From Clostridiales bacterium (GTDB lineage Bacteria; Bacillota; Clostridia; WRLR01): 5,947 nt of DNA. Under the pieces are notes generated by a model that was given only the letters and a program-made list of their open reading frames with translations, searched no databases and had not been told where the DNA came from. Position numbers and translations under genes: made by a program. Each line of letters opens with the position of its first letter. Position 1 is the first letter of the stretch. Of the stretch, positions 1 through 5,214 are shown piece by piece. The stretch lies in the NCBI GenBank assembly GCA_031263625.1, contig JAISFK010000050.1, positions 1 through 5,947 of the forward strand, written 5' to 3'.

Positions 1-2
1 GC

Positions 3-1781
3 GGCGCGGCGCGGCAGGCGGCTGGGATCTCATGGCCGGCGGGCGGCGGTTCGGGCGATTTATGCGGCATAGGCGATTCGGGCGCTTTGGGCGGCTCAGG
101 CGCCTTATGCGATTCAAGCAACTCAGGTGATTCAGGCGGCTCAGGCGCTTTATGCGGCTTGGTCGGCCCAAGCAATTCAGGTGATCCGGGCGCCTCAGAC
201 ATTCCAAGCACTCTAGGCACTCCAAGCATTTCAGGCACTCCAGGCACTCAAGGCGCTCCAGGCACTCCAAGCATTTCAGGCATTTCAAACGTTTCAGGCG
301 TTTCAAGCGCCTCGGGAGCTTCGCGCGCCGGGGGCGCCGAGGGCGCCGCCTGCGCGAGCGCGAGTGCGCTTTTCGTCTGCGGCGGCGGGAACAATGGCGG
401 CGACGGCTTTGCCGCCGCCCGCATGATATTCCTGAAAGGCTTCCGCGCCACAGTAGTCGCGCTTGCGGCCAGAGCCGACATCGGCGGCGACGCCGGCGTC
501 AATCTGGATATCTGCGAGCGGCTCGGCATTCCCATAATTTACGCGACGGAGGAAACGGTTGCCGGCGTCATGCGGGCGCAGCTCGCCGCCGCCGATCTCG
601 TCGTGGACGCGATCTTCGGCACGGGCTTTCGCGGCAGCCCCTCAGGCGCCAGCAGGGCGGCCATCGAGGCCATCAACGCCTCGCGGCGGCCCGTGCTCTC
701 GATCGACGCGCCAAGCGGGCTGGACAGCCTGAGCGGCGCGGCACCCGGCCCCTGCGTCAGGGCGGGCGCGACGATTGCGCTCGGCCTGCTCAAGACGGGG
801 CTCGTGGCAGGGCCGGACGCGGGCATGGCGGGGCGCGTCATGTTGCGCGGCATCGGCCTGCCCGGAGCGGCCGTGCGAAAAATGGCGTGGGACACCCGGC
901 TCGCGACGGGCGGCGCCGTCAGGGCCCTGCTCGCCGCGCGAAGGCGCGACGCGCACAAAGGCAATTTCGGCAAAGTCATGGCAGTGACCGGCTCGGCCGG
1001 CATGACGGGCGCGGGCCTGCTGGCCGGATCCGCGGCCCTGCGCGCGGGGGCGGGCCTCGTCTACCTCGCGGTTCCCGGCGCGCTGGCCGGCATATACGAG
1101 GCCGGCATAAGGGAGACGATAACGATGGCGGCGGGCGGCCCGGAGGCTCTCAGCCTCGCGCCGGACGCCGCCGGCGCGATAATATCGGCCTCCGAGCGCA
1201 TGGACGCCGTCGCGATCGGGCCGGGCCTGTCTGCCGGGCGGGAAACGCTCATGGCGATCCGGCAGATCATTTCGGGCGTGAAAAAGCCGCTCGTCATCGA
1301 CGCCGACGCCCTCAGCGCCGTTGCGGAGGATCTTTCCGTGCTGGCGGGGATCGAGGGGGGCGCCGTCCTGACGCCGCACGAGGGCGAAATGGCCCGCCTG
1401 CTCGGAACCAGCCCCGAAAGCGTGCGCGCCGACAGGCTCGGCGTCGCCAGAGGCTTTGCCGCGAAGTGGGGCGTGACGCTGGTGCTGAAGGGCTTCCGCA
1501 CGATCGTCGCCGCGCCCGGCGGCACGGCGCACGTCAACCCGACCGGCAATCCGGGCATGGCGACCGCCGGCGCGGGCGACGTACTGACCGGGATAATCGC
1601 GGCGTTCATCGGCTGCGGCATGGCGGCGAGCGAGGCGGCGCTGGCCGGCGCGTACCTGCACGGGCTGGCGGGCGACCTCGCGGCCGCTGAGCTGGGCGAG
1701 GCGTCCGTCACGGCGAGCGACATCATAAGGCATCTGCCGACGGCCATGAAGGCCGTCGCGGCCGGCGGTTGCCAAGCCTGA
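3..1781 (+). CDS. nnr: Bifunctional NAD(P)H-hydrate epimerase / ADP-dependent NAD(P)H-hydrate dehydratase, 5' end outside window
   Basis: Repairs hydrated NAD(P)H: the N-terminal YjeF_N domain epimerises R- and S-NAD(P)HX and the C-terminal ribokinase-like domain dehydrates the S form using ADP or ATP; cytosolic. The frame is open from base 3, so the true start and the usual first helix lie upstream; the TTG at 87 is internal to a repeat and is not a credible start. Epimerase motifs: GGGNNGGDG (381-407), DAIFGTGFRG (606-635), SIDAPSGLD (699-725). Dehydratase motifs: HKGNFGKV (from 954), GSAGMTGAG, AIGPGLSAG, VIDADAL, TPHEGEM (1371-1391), NPTGNPGMATAGAGD (1536-1580) with the catalytic Asp, and a C-terminal YLHGLAGD. 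All key segments are intact. Oddity: about 90 low-complexity Gly/Ser/Pro residues (45-323) precede the first epimerase strand. No gene overlaps its 3' end. In Bacillota nnr often sits next to acpS and alr, but neither is visible here. Confidence 0.95.
   Translation, partial: GAARQAAGISWPAGGGSGDLCGIGDSGALGGSGALCDSSNSGDSGGSGALCGLVGPSNSGDPGASDIPSTLGTPSISGTPGTQGAPGTPSISGISNVSGVSSASGASRAGGAEGAACASASALFVCGGGNNGGDGFAAARMIFLKGFRATVVALAARADIGGDAGVNLDICERLGIPIIYATEETVAGVMRAQLAAADLVVDAIFGTGFRGSPSGASRAAIEAINASRRPVLSIDAPSGLDSLSGAAPGPCVRAGATIALGLLKTGLVAGPDAGMAGRVMLRGIGLPGAAVRKMAWDTRLATGGAVRALLAARRRDAHKGNFGKVMAVTGSAGMTGAGLLAGSAALRAGAGLVYLAVPGALAGIYEAGIRETITMAAGGPEALSLAPDAAGAIISASERMDAVAIGPGLSAGRETLMAIRQIISGVKKPLVIDADALSAVAEDLSVLAGIEGGAVLTPHEGEMARLLGTSPESVRADRLGVARGFAAKWGVTLVLKGFRTIVAAPGGTAHVNPTGNPGMATAGAGDVLTGIIAAFIGCGMAASEAALAGAYLHGLAGDLAAAELGEASVTASDIIRHLPTAMKAVAAGGCQA
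45..188 (+). repeat. Three in-frame 45-nt repeat units inside nnr (GGSGxLC units)
   Basis: Copies start at 45, 90 and 135, exactly 45 nt apart. Each begins with GGSG(D/A)LC and continues with a Gly/Ser/Asp-rich tail; units 2 and 3 share SNSGD(S/P), and unit 3 carries three extra codons. All are in the nnr frame, so copy-number change would not break the gene. Each unit has one cysteine. The array lies before the first beta strand of the epimerase domain, where family members normally have only a short connection. Confidence 0.85.
189..323 (+). repeat. Fifteen 9-nt tandem units encoding collagen-like G-X-S/P triplets inside nnr
   Basis: This 135-nt stretch divides without remainder into fifteen 9-nt units of consensus RGC-NYT-YCA, in frame. 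Translated, the first position is Gly in 9 of 15 units (otherwise Ser, Asp or Asn), the second is mostly Thr/Ile/Val/Ala, and the third is mostly Pro or Ser (GTP, SIS, GAP, GVS). The codons ACT, ATT, CCA and TCA dominate here but are rare in the rest of the gene, which prefers C- or G-ending codons. It directly follows the 45-nt units and ends just before the epimerase core. Confidence 0.88.
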
Positions 1782-1822
1782 CGGCCAGCCTGCGACAGCA
1801 GTGGCCTGCGGCGACCAAGCCC

Positions 1823-1847
1823 GCTGGCCAATGGGCTTATTGGCAGC
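1823..1847 (+). terminator. Possible intrinsic terminator hairpin after nnr
   Basis: GCT plus GCCAAT (1823-1825, 1827-1832; G1826 bulged) pairs with ATTGGC plus AGC (1839-1847) around a GGGCTT loop. It sits 40 bases after the nnr stop. The stem is followed by AAAATTT rather than a clean T-run, so it is only a weak terminator candidate. A second, wider inverted repeat GGCCAGC/GCTGGCC (1783-1789, 1823-1829) overlaps it and could form an alternative fold. Confidence 0.35.
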
Positions 1848-1862
1848 AAAATTTAGCGGCAA

Positions 1863-1905
1863 TTAAGCTTAACCTATATTAGTCTTAACAGCGGTTAACG
1901 CTAAC
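1863..1905 (+). promoter_or_regulatory. AT-rich regulatory region upstream of the envelope gene: TTAAC motifs and weak promoter
   Basis: An AT-rich island in GC-rich surroundings. It contains the perfect 10-bp palindrome TTAAGCTTAA (1863-1872), a -10-like TATATT (1875-1880) whose 17-bp-spaced -35 candidate (TTTAGC, 1852-1857) is poor, and then CTTAAC and the imperfect dyad GTTAACGCTAAC (1894-1905). The repeated TTAAC/CTAAC half-sites look like an operator cluster. GTTAACG and GCTAAC also occur at the promoter of the beta-helix gene (2815-2855). Confidence 0.35.
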
Positions 1906-1918
1906 ATCCATTGAGGCG

Positions 1919-1927
1919 AGGGAGGAA
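1919..1927 (+). promoter_or_regulatory. Ribosome binding site fixing the start at 1936
   Basis: AGGGAGGAA contains a near-perfect Shine-Dalgarno core (GGAGG, 1921-1925) ten bases before the ATG at 1936. It supports this ATG despite the unusually long N-terminal region ahead of the hydrophobic segment. Confidence 0.8.
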
Positions 1928-1935
1928 TTTTCGGC

Positions 1936-2715
1936 ATGAAATTTGCACAAACCAAGAACGGGCAGAAGACGACGGGGCCCGCGAATACAGCGCTTTCGGG
2001 CGCGGCGCCTGTGAATACGGCGCCTGATGGCGCAATATCTGCGGTCGCGGCGCCTGCGAATACGGCGCCTGCGAGCGGCCGCAAAGCCGCTTTGCCGCGC
2101 ACTGCCGCGCGGAGGCGCGTCGCGCGGGCGTTTTGCGCGGCGGCCAGCGTCGTCTTTTTCTGCGCCGTGATCTCGCACGCCTCGGAGCCTGGCTCAAGCG
2201 GCGATCCGATAGCGCTGAAATCGTATGTCGATTCCAAGGCCGCGGCGACCGAGGCAAAGCTGGACGAGCTGTCCAAGCGCGTGGACAGCCTCCAGCGGGG
2301 CGGCGGCCAGACGAGCCAGAGCGCCAGCGCCCAGGCGACGGGCCAGGATCCGGGCGCGGAGGGCGGCGCCGAAGGGACCGCCGAAGGCAACTCCGAAGGC
2401 GACGCCGGCGCGGGCCTTGAGAGCGGGCAACTGTACACGTCCGACCCGCCGTACCAGTTCAACGTGTACGAGATAAAATCGGGCGAGCGCGTGTTCATGG
2501 GCGCGGGCGCGGAAATGGTGATCAGGACGGGCAAGGCGCTGGCCATAAAGGGCGAGCTGGGAGGCGTCGTTGACCTGATCGAAGGCGTGGACATGGACGC
2601 GGGCTCGAACGTGCAGCTCAACCACCTGCTGGTGGCTTCGAGGGACGACGGCAGGGGCGTCCGATTCTCGGCGGACTCCTTCGTGCTGATCAAGGGCTCG
2701 TTCCAGATAAGATAG
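1936..2715 (+). CDS. Envelope-anchored or secreted coiled-coil protein of unknown function
   Basis: 259 residues; I do not recognise a named family. Residues 1-50 are Pro/Ala/Thr-rich with repeated (A/V)NTAP-type pentads. Residues 50-66 are strongly basic (RRRVARAF). A hydrophobic segment at about 67-82 ends in SHA-SEP, so it could be a signal anchor or a cleaved signal peptide with a long n-region. Residues 92-121 (SYVDSKAAATEAKLDELSKR) form a short predicted coiled coil, which would suit oligomerisation. A Gln/Gly/Glu linker follows (122-165), with three 4-residue xxEG repeats. The C-terminal part (167-259) is compact and mixed beta, with GERVFMGAGAEMVIRTGKA, LNHLLVASRDDGRGVRF and a closing LIKGSFQIR. 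I recall similar C-terminal motifs (NHLL, DGRG, final V-x-G-x-Y/F) in uncharacterised Bacillota proteins, but could not check. It has its own strong ribosome binding site, and is probably transcribed apart from nnr. Confidence 0.85.
   Translation: MKFAQTKNGQKTTGPANTALSGAAPVNTAPDGAISAVAAPANTAPASGRKAALPRTAARRRVARAFCAAASVVFFCAVISHASEPGSSGDPIALKSYVDSKAAATEAKLDELSKRVDSLQRGGGQTSQSASAQATGQDPGAEGGAEGTAEGNSEGDAGAGLESGQLYTSDPPYQFNVYEIKSGERVFMGAGAEMVIRTGKALAIKGELGGVVDLIEGVDMDAGSNVQLNHLLVASRDDGRGVRFSADSFVLIKGSFQIR
1981..2071 (+). repeat. In-frame GNGAATAC repeats (15-nt multiples) in the envelope gene
   Basis: GCGAATAC, GTGAATAC and GCGAATAC start at 1981, 2011 and 2056, separated by 30 and 45 nt, i.e. 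multiples of 15. The last two copies sit in 26-nt blocks (2001-2026 and 2046-2071) that differ at one base. They encode the Ala/Pro/Asn/Thr pentads (VNTAP, ANTAP) of the N-terminal region. Confidence 0.75.
2365..2400 (+). repeat. Three 12-nt units in the linker of the envelope gene
   Basis: Three consecutive 12-nt units each end in CCGAAGG(C/G) and encode GAEG, TAEG and NSEG. They are in frame and lie in the flexible linker between the coiled coil and the C-terminal domain, where length change would be tolerated. Confidence 0.7.
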
Positions 2716-2740
2716 CCCGCGCAAGCCCAGCGCAAAACAT

Positions 2741-2793
2741 ATCGCAATTAATGCGAGGTCGGATCCCCCGGCGAATCCCCTTGCGATTTCTTT
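2741..2793 (+). terminator. Possible terminator structure after the envelope gene
   Basis: ATCGCAA (2741-2747) is complementary to TTGCGAT (2781-2787), and the second arm runs straight into TTCTTT (2788-2793). The 33-base interior can form a small GGAT/ATCC hairpin (2761-2778). A competing local hairpin TCGCA-ATTAA-TGCGA (2742-2756) shares the first arm. The position just after the stop codon and the T-rich end fit a terminator, but the long interior makes it weak. Confidence 0.35.
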
Positions 2794-2805
2794 CAAAAAT
2801 ATGTG

Positions 2806-2834
2806 TTGCATTATGCTAACGAGTGTAGTATAGT
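2806..2834 (+). promoter_or_regulatory. Sigma-70/SigA-type promoter for the beta-helix/dockerin gene
   Basis: TTGCAT (2806-2811) and TATAGT (2829-2834) are separated by exactly 17 bp, each matching the consensus at most positions, in a locally AT-rich stretch. The start site would fall near 2841, giving a 5' leader of about 375 nt before the TTG start at 3216. This is the best promoter match I found in the window. Confidence 0.6.
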
Positions 2835-2848
2835 GTATGTTAGCATAA
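2811..2848. promoter_or_regulatory. Perfect 10-bp inverted repeat flanking the -10 element (putative operator)
   Basis: TTATGCTAAC (2811-2820) and its exact reverse complement GTTAGCATAA (2839-2848) flank an 18-base centre containing the -10 box. The left arm begins at the last base of the -35 and the right arm covers the expected start site. The arrangement fits a repressor operator better than an RNA hairpin, since transcription would begin inside the right arm. GTTAACG follows at 2849-2855. Confidence 0.55.
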
Positions 2849-3086
2849 GTTAACGGGCGCAGCAAGTTATGCCTGCCCAACATGCGAACAAGCCTGACAA
2901 GCGGATTGTGGCTATCAAGCCGAGCGTTATGCGCGACTAACATAAAATGCGGAGCAAAGCTCGCTGGCCTAAAGACCCCATAGTGACGGATGCAGCAGAC
3001 TCATGGCTTATGCCGGCACCAAATTAATATTCGCCAAACCGGAGGCGCGGAGGCACGGAGCTTCGCCGGCGCGCCCTTCGGGGGGG

Positions 3087-3109
3087 GCGGCGCGTCTTTT
3101 GGGCGCCGC
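3087..3109 (+). other. GC-rich hairpin in the leader
   Basis: GCGGCGC (3087-3093) pairs with GCGCCGC (3103-3109) around the 9-base loop GTCTTTTGG. Just upstream, CCC-TTCG-GGG (3074-3083) forms a short stem with a UUCG tetraloop. No T-run follows either stem, so these are not obvious terminators. Confidence 0.4.
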
Positions 3110-3202
3110 GCCGGGCGGCGGTTTTAGTTGGAGACTGGCATAGAGGGCGCTGTTTGAGCCGGGCAAGCCTGCCAAGCTCGCCGGACTTATCAAACATTTT
3201 TT

Positions 3203-3210
3203 GGAGGTGG
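3203..3210 (+). promoter_or_regulatory. Ribosome binding site selecting the TTG start at 3216
   Basis: GGAGGTGG is an excellent Shine-Dalgarno match. The TTG at 3201 lies in front of it and cannot use it. The in-frame TTG at 3216 follows the GGAGG core by eight bases, so translation starts there and the protein begins (M)KGTIHSAAP. Confidence 0.85.
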
Positions 3211-3215
3211 TCGAA

Positions 3216-4880
3216 TTGAAAGGAACCATTCATTCAGCGGCGCCGCAGGCCGCGCGCGCCGTTGCCGGCGGAAAAGCCGCAACAGGCAGGCGCCTGGCCT
3301 GCCTGGCGATCGCGGCGGCGCTCCTGCTGGCGGCGTTTCCGGCGGGAGTTTTCGCAGCGGGCAACGTCGTCAGCGTTTCCACGGGGGCGGAGCTTGACGC
3401 CGCGCTGACGAACGCGCCGACCGGCAGCACGATCGTGCTGCTGGCGGACATAGACGCCGTCAGCTCCGCGACGTATCCGGGCAAGACGCTGACCATAGAC
3501 GGCGGCGGCTTCACGGTTGACGGCAAGGGGATCGAGAAGTCCACGATCCGCTTTGCCGGCACTTCAGACATCACGCTGAAGAACATCGCGATCAAAAACT
3601 GCGTCGGCAACATCCGCTACGGCGGCGGCGGCTTCGCGATATTCCGCGGGACGCTCGCCGTTTCAAACGCGTCCTTCATCAACAACACGTCGCTCCAGGG
3701 CGACGGCGGCGGCGTGCTGATTGACGGCGGCGGCGGCAGCATCGTGAACAGCACGTTCTACGGCAACTCGACGGCGGCCAACGGCGGCGCCTTCGCGGCG
3801 GCCGGCGACGTGACGCTGGTCAACAACACGATCGTCGGCAACACGGCCGGCACGAACGGCGGCGGCATCTTCAACAACTCCCGCACCGCCACGCACTCAA
3901 ACGTAGCCTACAACAACATCATAGTGGGCAACACGGCGGTGGCCGGCGCGGACGCGTACCGCTTCAAGGACGCGGGGAACAACCTGCTCGGCCTGGTGGG
4001 CAGCGCGGAGGCGAACCCGCTCGATCCGCCGGAGGCCAGCTCCATCTACGGCATCGGCGCCTCGGACGCGGCCGCCTGGCTGGCGCAGGCTCCCGCCTCC
4101 AACGGATCGAGCCTGCCGACAATAGCCCTGCTGGACGCCGCAGGCTCCCCTGCGGTTGACAAGGCGAACGCCTTGGTCGCGCCTTCGGCCGACCAGCGCG
4201 GCGTGGCGCGCGACGGCGCGCCGGACATCGGCTCATACGAGCTGCTGAAAGCGTCCAGTTCCGTCGTGAACGGCGGGCGCCTGACGGCGGACGCGGCGCA
4301 GATCACGAACCCGACGGACGTGAGCTTCACGCTGTCCGCGAAGCTCGCGGCGCTTGACCGGATCAACACGATCGAGGCCGTGTTTGACTTTGACGCCGCG
4401 AATTTCACGGCGAGCGCCCAGGTGCTCAGCTCGGCCTATGACGTGGCCTCCGCGTCCGTCAACCAGGAGACGGGCAAGATCAGCCTGCTGATCGGCGTGG
4501 TCAAGGAGCAGGTCATCAGCTACGACGAGATCACGGCGCTCGCGCGCGCGACGCTGACCGTCAAGGACGGGCAGAAGCCGGCCGAGGCGAGGCTGGCGCT
4601 GAGCAAGTTCGCCATCTATTCGGAGGGCAGCAGCGTGAACGCCACCGTGATCGCCGGCGAGGCCGGCACGGGCCTGGCGTATCCGGGCGCGCTTCCGCTC
4701 GACGTCAACAATGACGGGGCGGTTGACGCGGGCGACCTCTCGCTGGCGCTGTATTATTTCGGCGCGGTGCAGACGGACGCCACGTGGGCGGCGCAGTCGG
4801 CGGCCGACGTGAATTACGACGGCAGGGTTGACATGGTTGACATCATGATGATCGTGTCCGCCATCCACGCAGCCGTGTAA
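3216..4880 (+). CDS. Secreted beta-helix protein with cohesin-like module and C-terminal type I dockerin
   Basis: 554 residues from a TTG start chosen by the ribosome binding site at 3203. A basic n-region (to RR at 25-26) and hydrophobic core (27-46) end in a VFA-A signal-peptidase site near 47. Residues about 52-260 are a right-handed parallel beta-helix of the Pmp/pectate-lyase-like type, with Asn- and GGG-rich rungs (IDGGGFTVDG, SNASFINNTS, VNNTIVGNTA, NGGGIFNN). The segment SPAVDKA...DQRGVARDGAPDIGSYEL (ending at 343) matches the 'choice-of-anchor Q' type ending. Residues about 347-490 resemble a cohesin-like beta-sandwich (AVFDFDAANF, TGKISLLIGVV, LALSKFAIYS). Residues 496-554 are a complete dockerin with two calcium loops, DVNNDGAVDAGD and DVNYDGRVDMVD. 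There is no LPXTG or SLH anchor, so attachment would be through a dockerin-cohesin contact. Substrate unknown: the helix could bind or cleave polysaccharide or act as an adhesin. Confidence 0.9.
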   Translation: MKGTIHSAAPQAARAVAGGKAATGRRLACLAIAAALLLAAFPAGVFAAGNVVSVSTGAELDAALTNAPTGSTIVLLADIDAVSSATYPGKTLTIDGGGFTVDGKGIEKSTIRFAGTSDITLKNIAIKNCVGNIRYGGGGFAIFRGTLAVSNASFINNTSLQGDGGGVLIDGGGGSIVNSTFYGNSTAANGGAFAAAGDVTLVNNTIVGNTAGTNGGGIFNNSRTATHSNVAYNNIIVGNTAVAGADAYRFKDAGNNLLGLVGSAEANPLDPPEASSIYGIGASDAAAWLAQAPASNGSSLPTIALLDAAGSPAVDKANALVAPSADQRGVARDGAPDIGSYELLKASSSVVNGGRLTADAAQITNPTDVSFTLSAKLAALDRINTIEAVFDFDAANFTASAQVLSSAYDVASASVNQETGKISLLIGVVKEQVISYDEITALARATLTVKDGQKPAEARLALSKFAIYSEGSSVNATVIAGEAGTGLAYPGALPLDVNNDGAVDAGDLSLALYYFGAVQTDATWAAQSAADVNYDGRVDMVDIMMIVSAIHAAV

Positions 4881-4964
4881 TACCAAGCAACACTAGGCAA
4901 CACCAGGCAACGCCCAAGCAGCGCTAAGCAGTACAGCAATATTAGCAGTACATGAGCAACACTA
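4881..4964. repeat. Degenerate tandem repeat, about 10-nt period, downstream of the dockerin gene
   Basis: Starting right after the stop codon, A/GGCAA- or AGCA-containing units recur every 10-11 bases (AGCAACACTA, GGCAACACCA, GGCAACGCCC, then more diverged copies to about 4964). Noncoding. The decay from regular to diverged units reads like an old slippage array. Confidence 0.65.
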
Positions 4965-4984
4965 AAAGGAAAGCGGGCAGGCAA

Positions 4985-5033
4985 GCGCGGCGGCAAGCTG
5001 GCGCCCTGCGCGGGAAGCGGCGCGGCGGCAAGC
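4985..5033. repeat. Direct repeat GCGCGGCGGCAAGC
   Basis: Identical 14-base copies lie at 4985-4998 and 5020-5033, 35 bases apart, within a stretch rich in GGCAAGC- and GCGGCGG-like variants. Noncoding, between the two surface-protein genes. Confidence 0.6.
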
Positions 5034-5046
5034 GGGCGGCAGCGCG

Positions 5047-5093
5047 AAAAACGGAGCGGCGGCGGCAACTGTTGCCGCCGCCGTTGCGCTCCG
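5047..5093 (-). terminator. Very stable hairpin with a T-run on the minus strand
   Basis: CGGCGGCGGCAAC (5057-5069) and its exact complement GTTGCCGCCGCCG (5071-5083) flank a single T, giving an 11-12 bp stem with a 3-5 base loop. An outer stem CGGAG/CTCCG (5052-5056, 5089-5093) extends it past a 5-base bulge. Five A (5047-5051) precede it, which read as TTTTT after the hairpin on the minus strand. On the plus strand no T-run follows, so the intrinsic-terminator layout fits minus-strand transcription; it may still slow or protect the dockerin transcript. Confidence 0.6.
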
Positions 5094-5119
5094 CAAACGA
5101 CGGCAAGGCATGAGCTTAT

Positions 5120-5168
5120 AGAATAGAGAATAGAGAATAGAAGGAATAGCAGGAATAGCAGGAATTAG
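5120..5168. repeat. Tandem repeats AGAATAG x3 then (A/C)AGGAATAG x3
   Basis: Three perfect 7-nt AGAATAG units (5120-5140) pass into 9-nt units AAGGAATAG, CAGGAATAG and CAGGAATTAG (5141-5168). The shared GAATAG core suggests the 9-nt unit arose from the 7-nt unit. Noncoding, within the leader of the last gene. Confidence 0.8.
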
Positions 5169-5174
5169 AGAGAG

Positions 5175-5214
5175 CATCATGAGCCATCATGAGCTATGAT
5201 GAGCCATAACGAGA
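5175..5214. repeat. 10-nt tandem repeat CATCATGAGC and variants
   Basis: Two identical CATCATGAGC units (5175-5194) are followed by TATGATGAGC and CATAACGAGA (to 5214). CATCAT (5185-5190) and ATGATG (5196-5201) could also pair as a small hairpin. It lies 36 bases upstream of the preferred start of the last gene, so copy number could affect the spacing of any upstream promoter. Confidence 0.75.

Larger units (their letters stand above)
2841..3215 (+). other. Long untranslated leader / intergenic region of the beta-helix/dockerin gene
   Basis: If the promoter at 2806-2834 is right, this stretch is transcribed as a leader of about 375 nt. No convincing gene lies in it. It holds two short unsupported ORFs (2869-2940, 2947-3027), the sequences GCAAAGC and GGCCTAAA (2954-2972) that recall part of the c-di-GMP-I aptamer but without its other parts, a very GC-rich structured block (about 3065-3121) including a run of eight G (3080-3087), and a nested weak hairpin GAGC...GCTC before a T6 run close to the ribosome binding site. 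Its length suggests post-transcriptional control, but no known RNA family can be assigned. Confidence 0.4.

Noticed and set aside
45..323. Functional collagen domain
   Set aside because: Glycine is missing from 6 of 15 first positions in the triplet array, and a triple helix is not expected inside a cytosolic epimerase; treated as low-complexity repeat.
642..1862. Minus-strand ORF of 406 codons opposite nnr, and similar long minus-strand ORFs (539-1003, 1061-1849)
   Set aside because: The plus strand encodes an unmistakable Nnr with intact motifs. The antisense translations are Arg/Ala/Gly/Pro-rich with no recognisable domain, as expected opposite GC-rich coding DNA.
1869..2943. Minus-strand ORFs opposite the envelope gene (1869-2747, 2194-2943)
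   Set aside because: They oppose a plus-strand gene with a strong ribosome binding site and export signal. Their own starts lack ribosome binding sites and the products are low-complexity.
2841..3030. tRNA or other standard small RNA gene
   Set aside because: No GTTCRA T-loop with a matching acceptor stem, and no signature of SRP RNA, tmRNA or RNase P was seen.
3080..3087. Run of eight G as a phase-variation tract
   Set aside because: It lies in noncoding leader about 130 bases from the start codon and not between promoter elements, so no switching mechanism is evident.
4233..4886. Minus-strand ORF of 217 codons opposite the cohesin-like and dockerin modules
   Set aside because: The His/Arg/Val-rich translation is a mirror of the Asp/Asn-rich dockerin strand; the plus strand is clearly coding.
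4881..5214. CRISPR array
   Set aside because: Units are 7-10 nt and directly adjacent, with no 20-40 nt unique spacers between conserved repeats.
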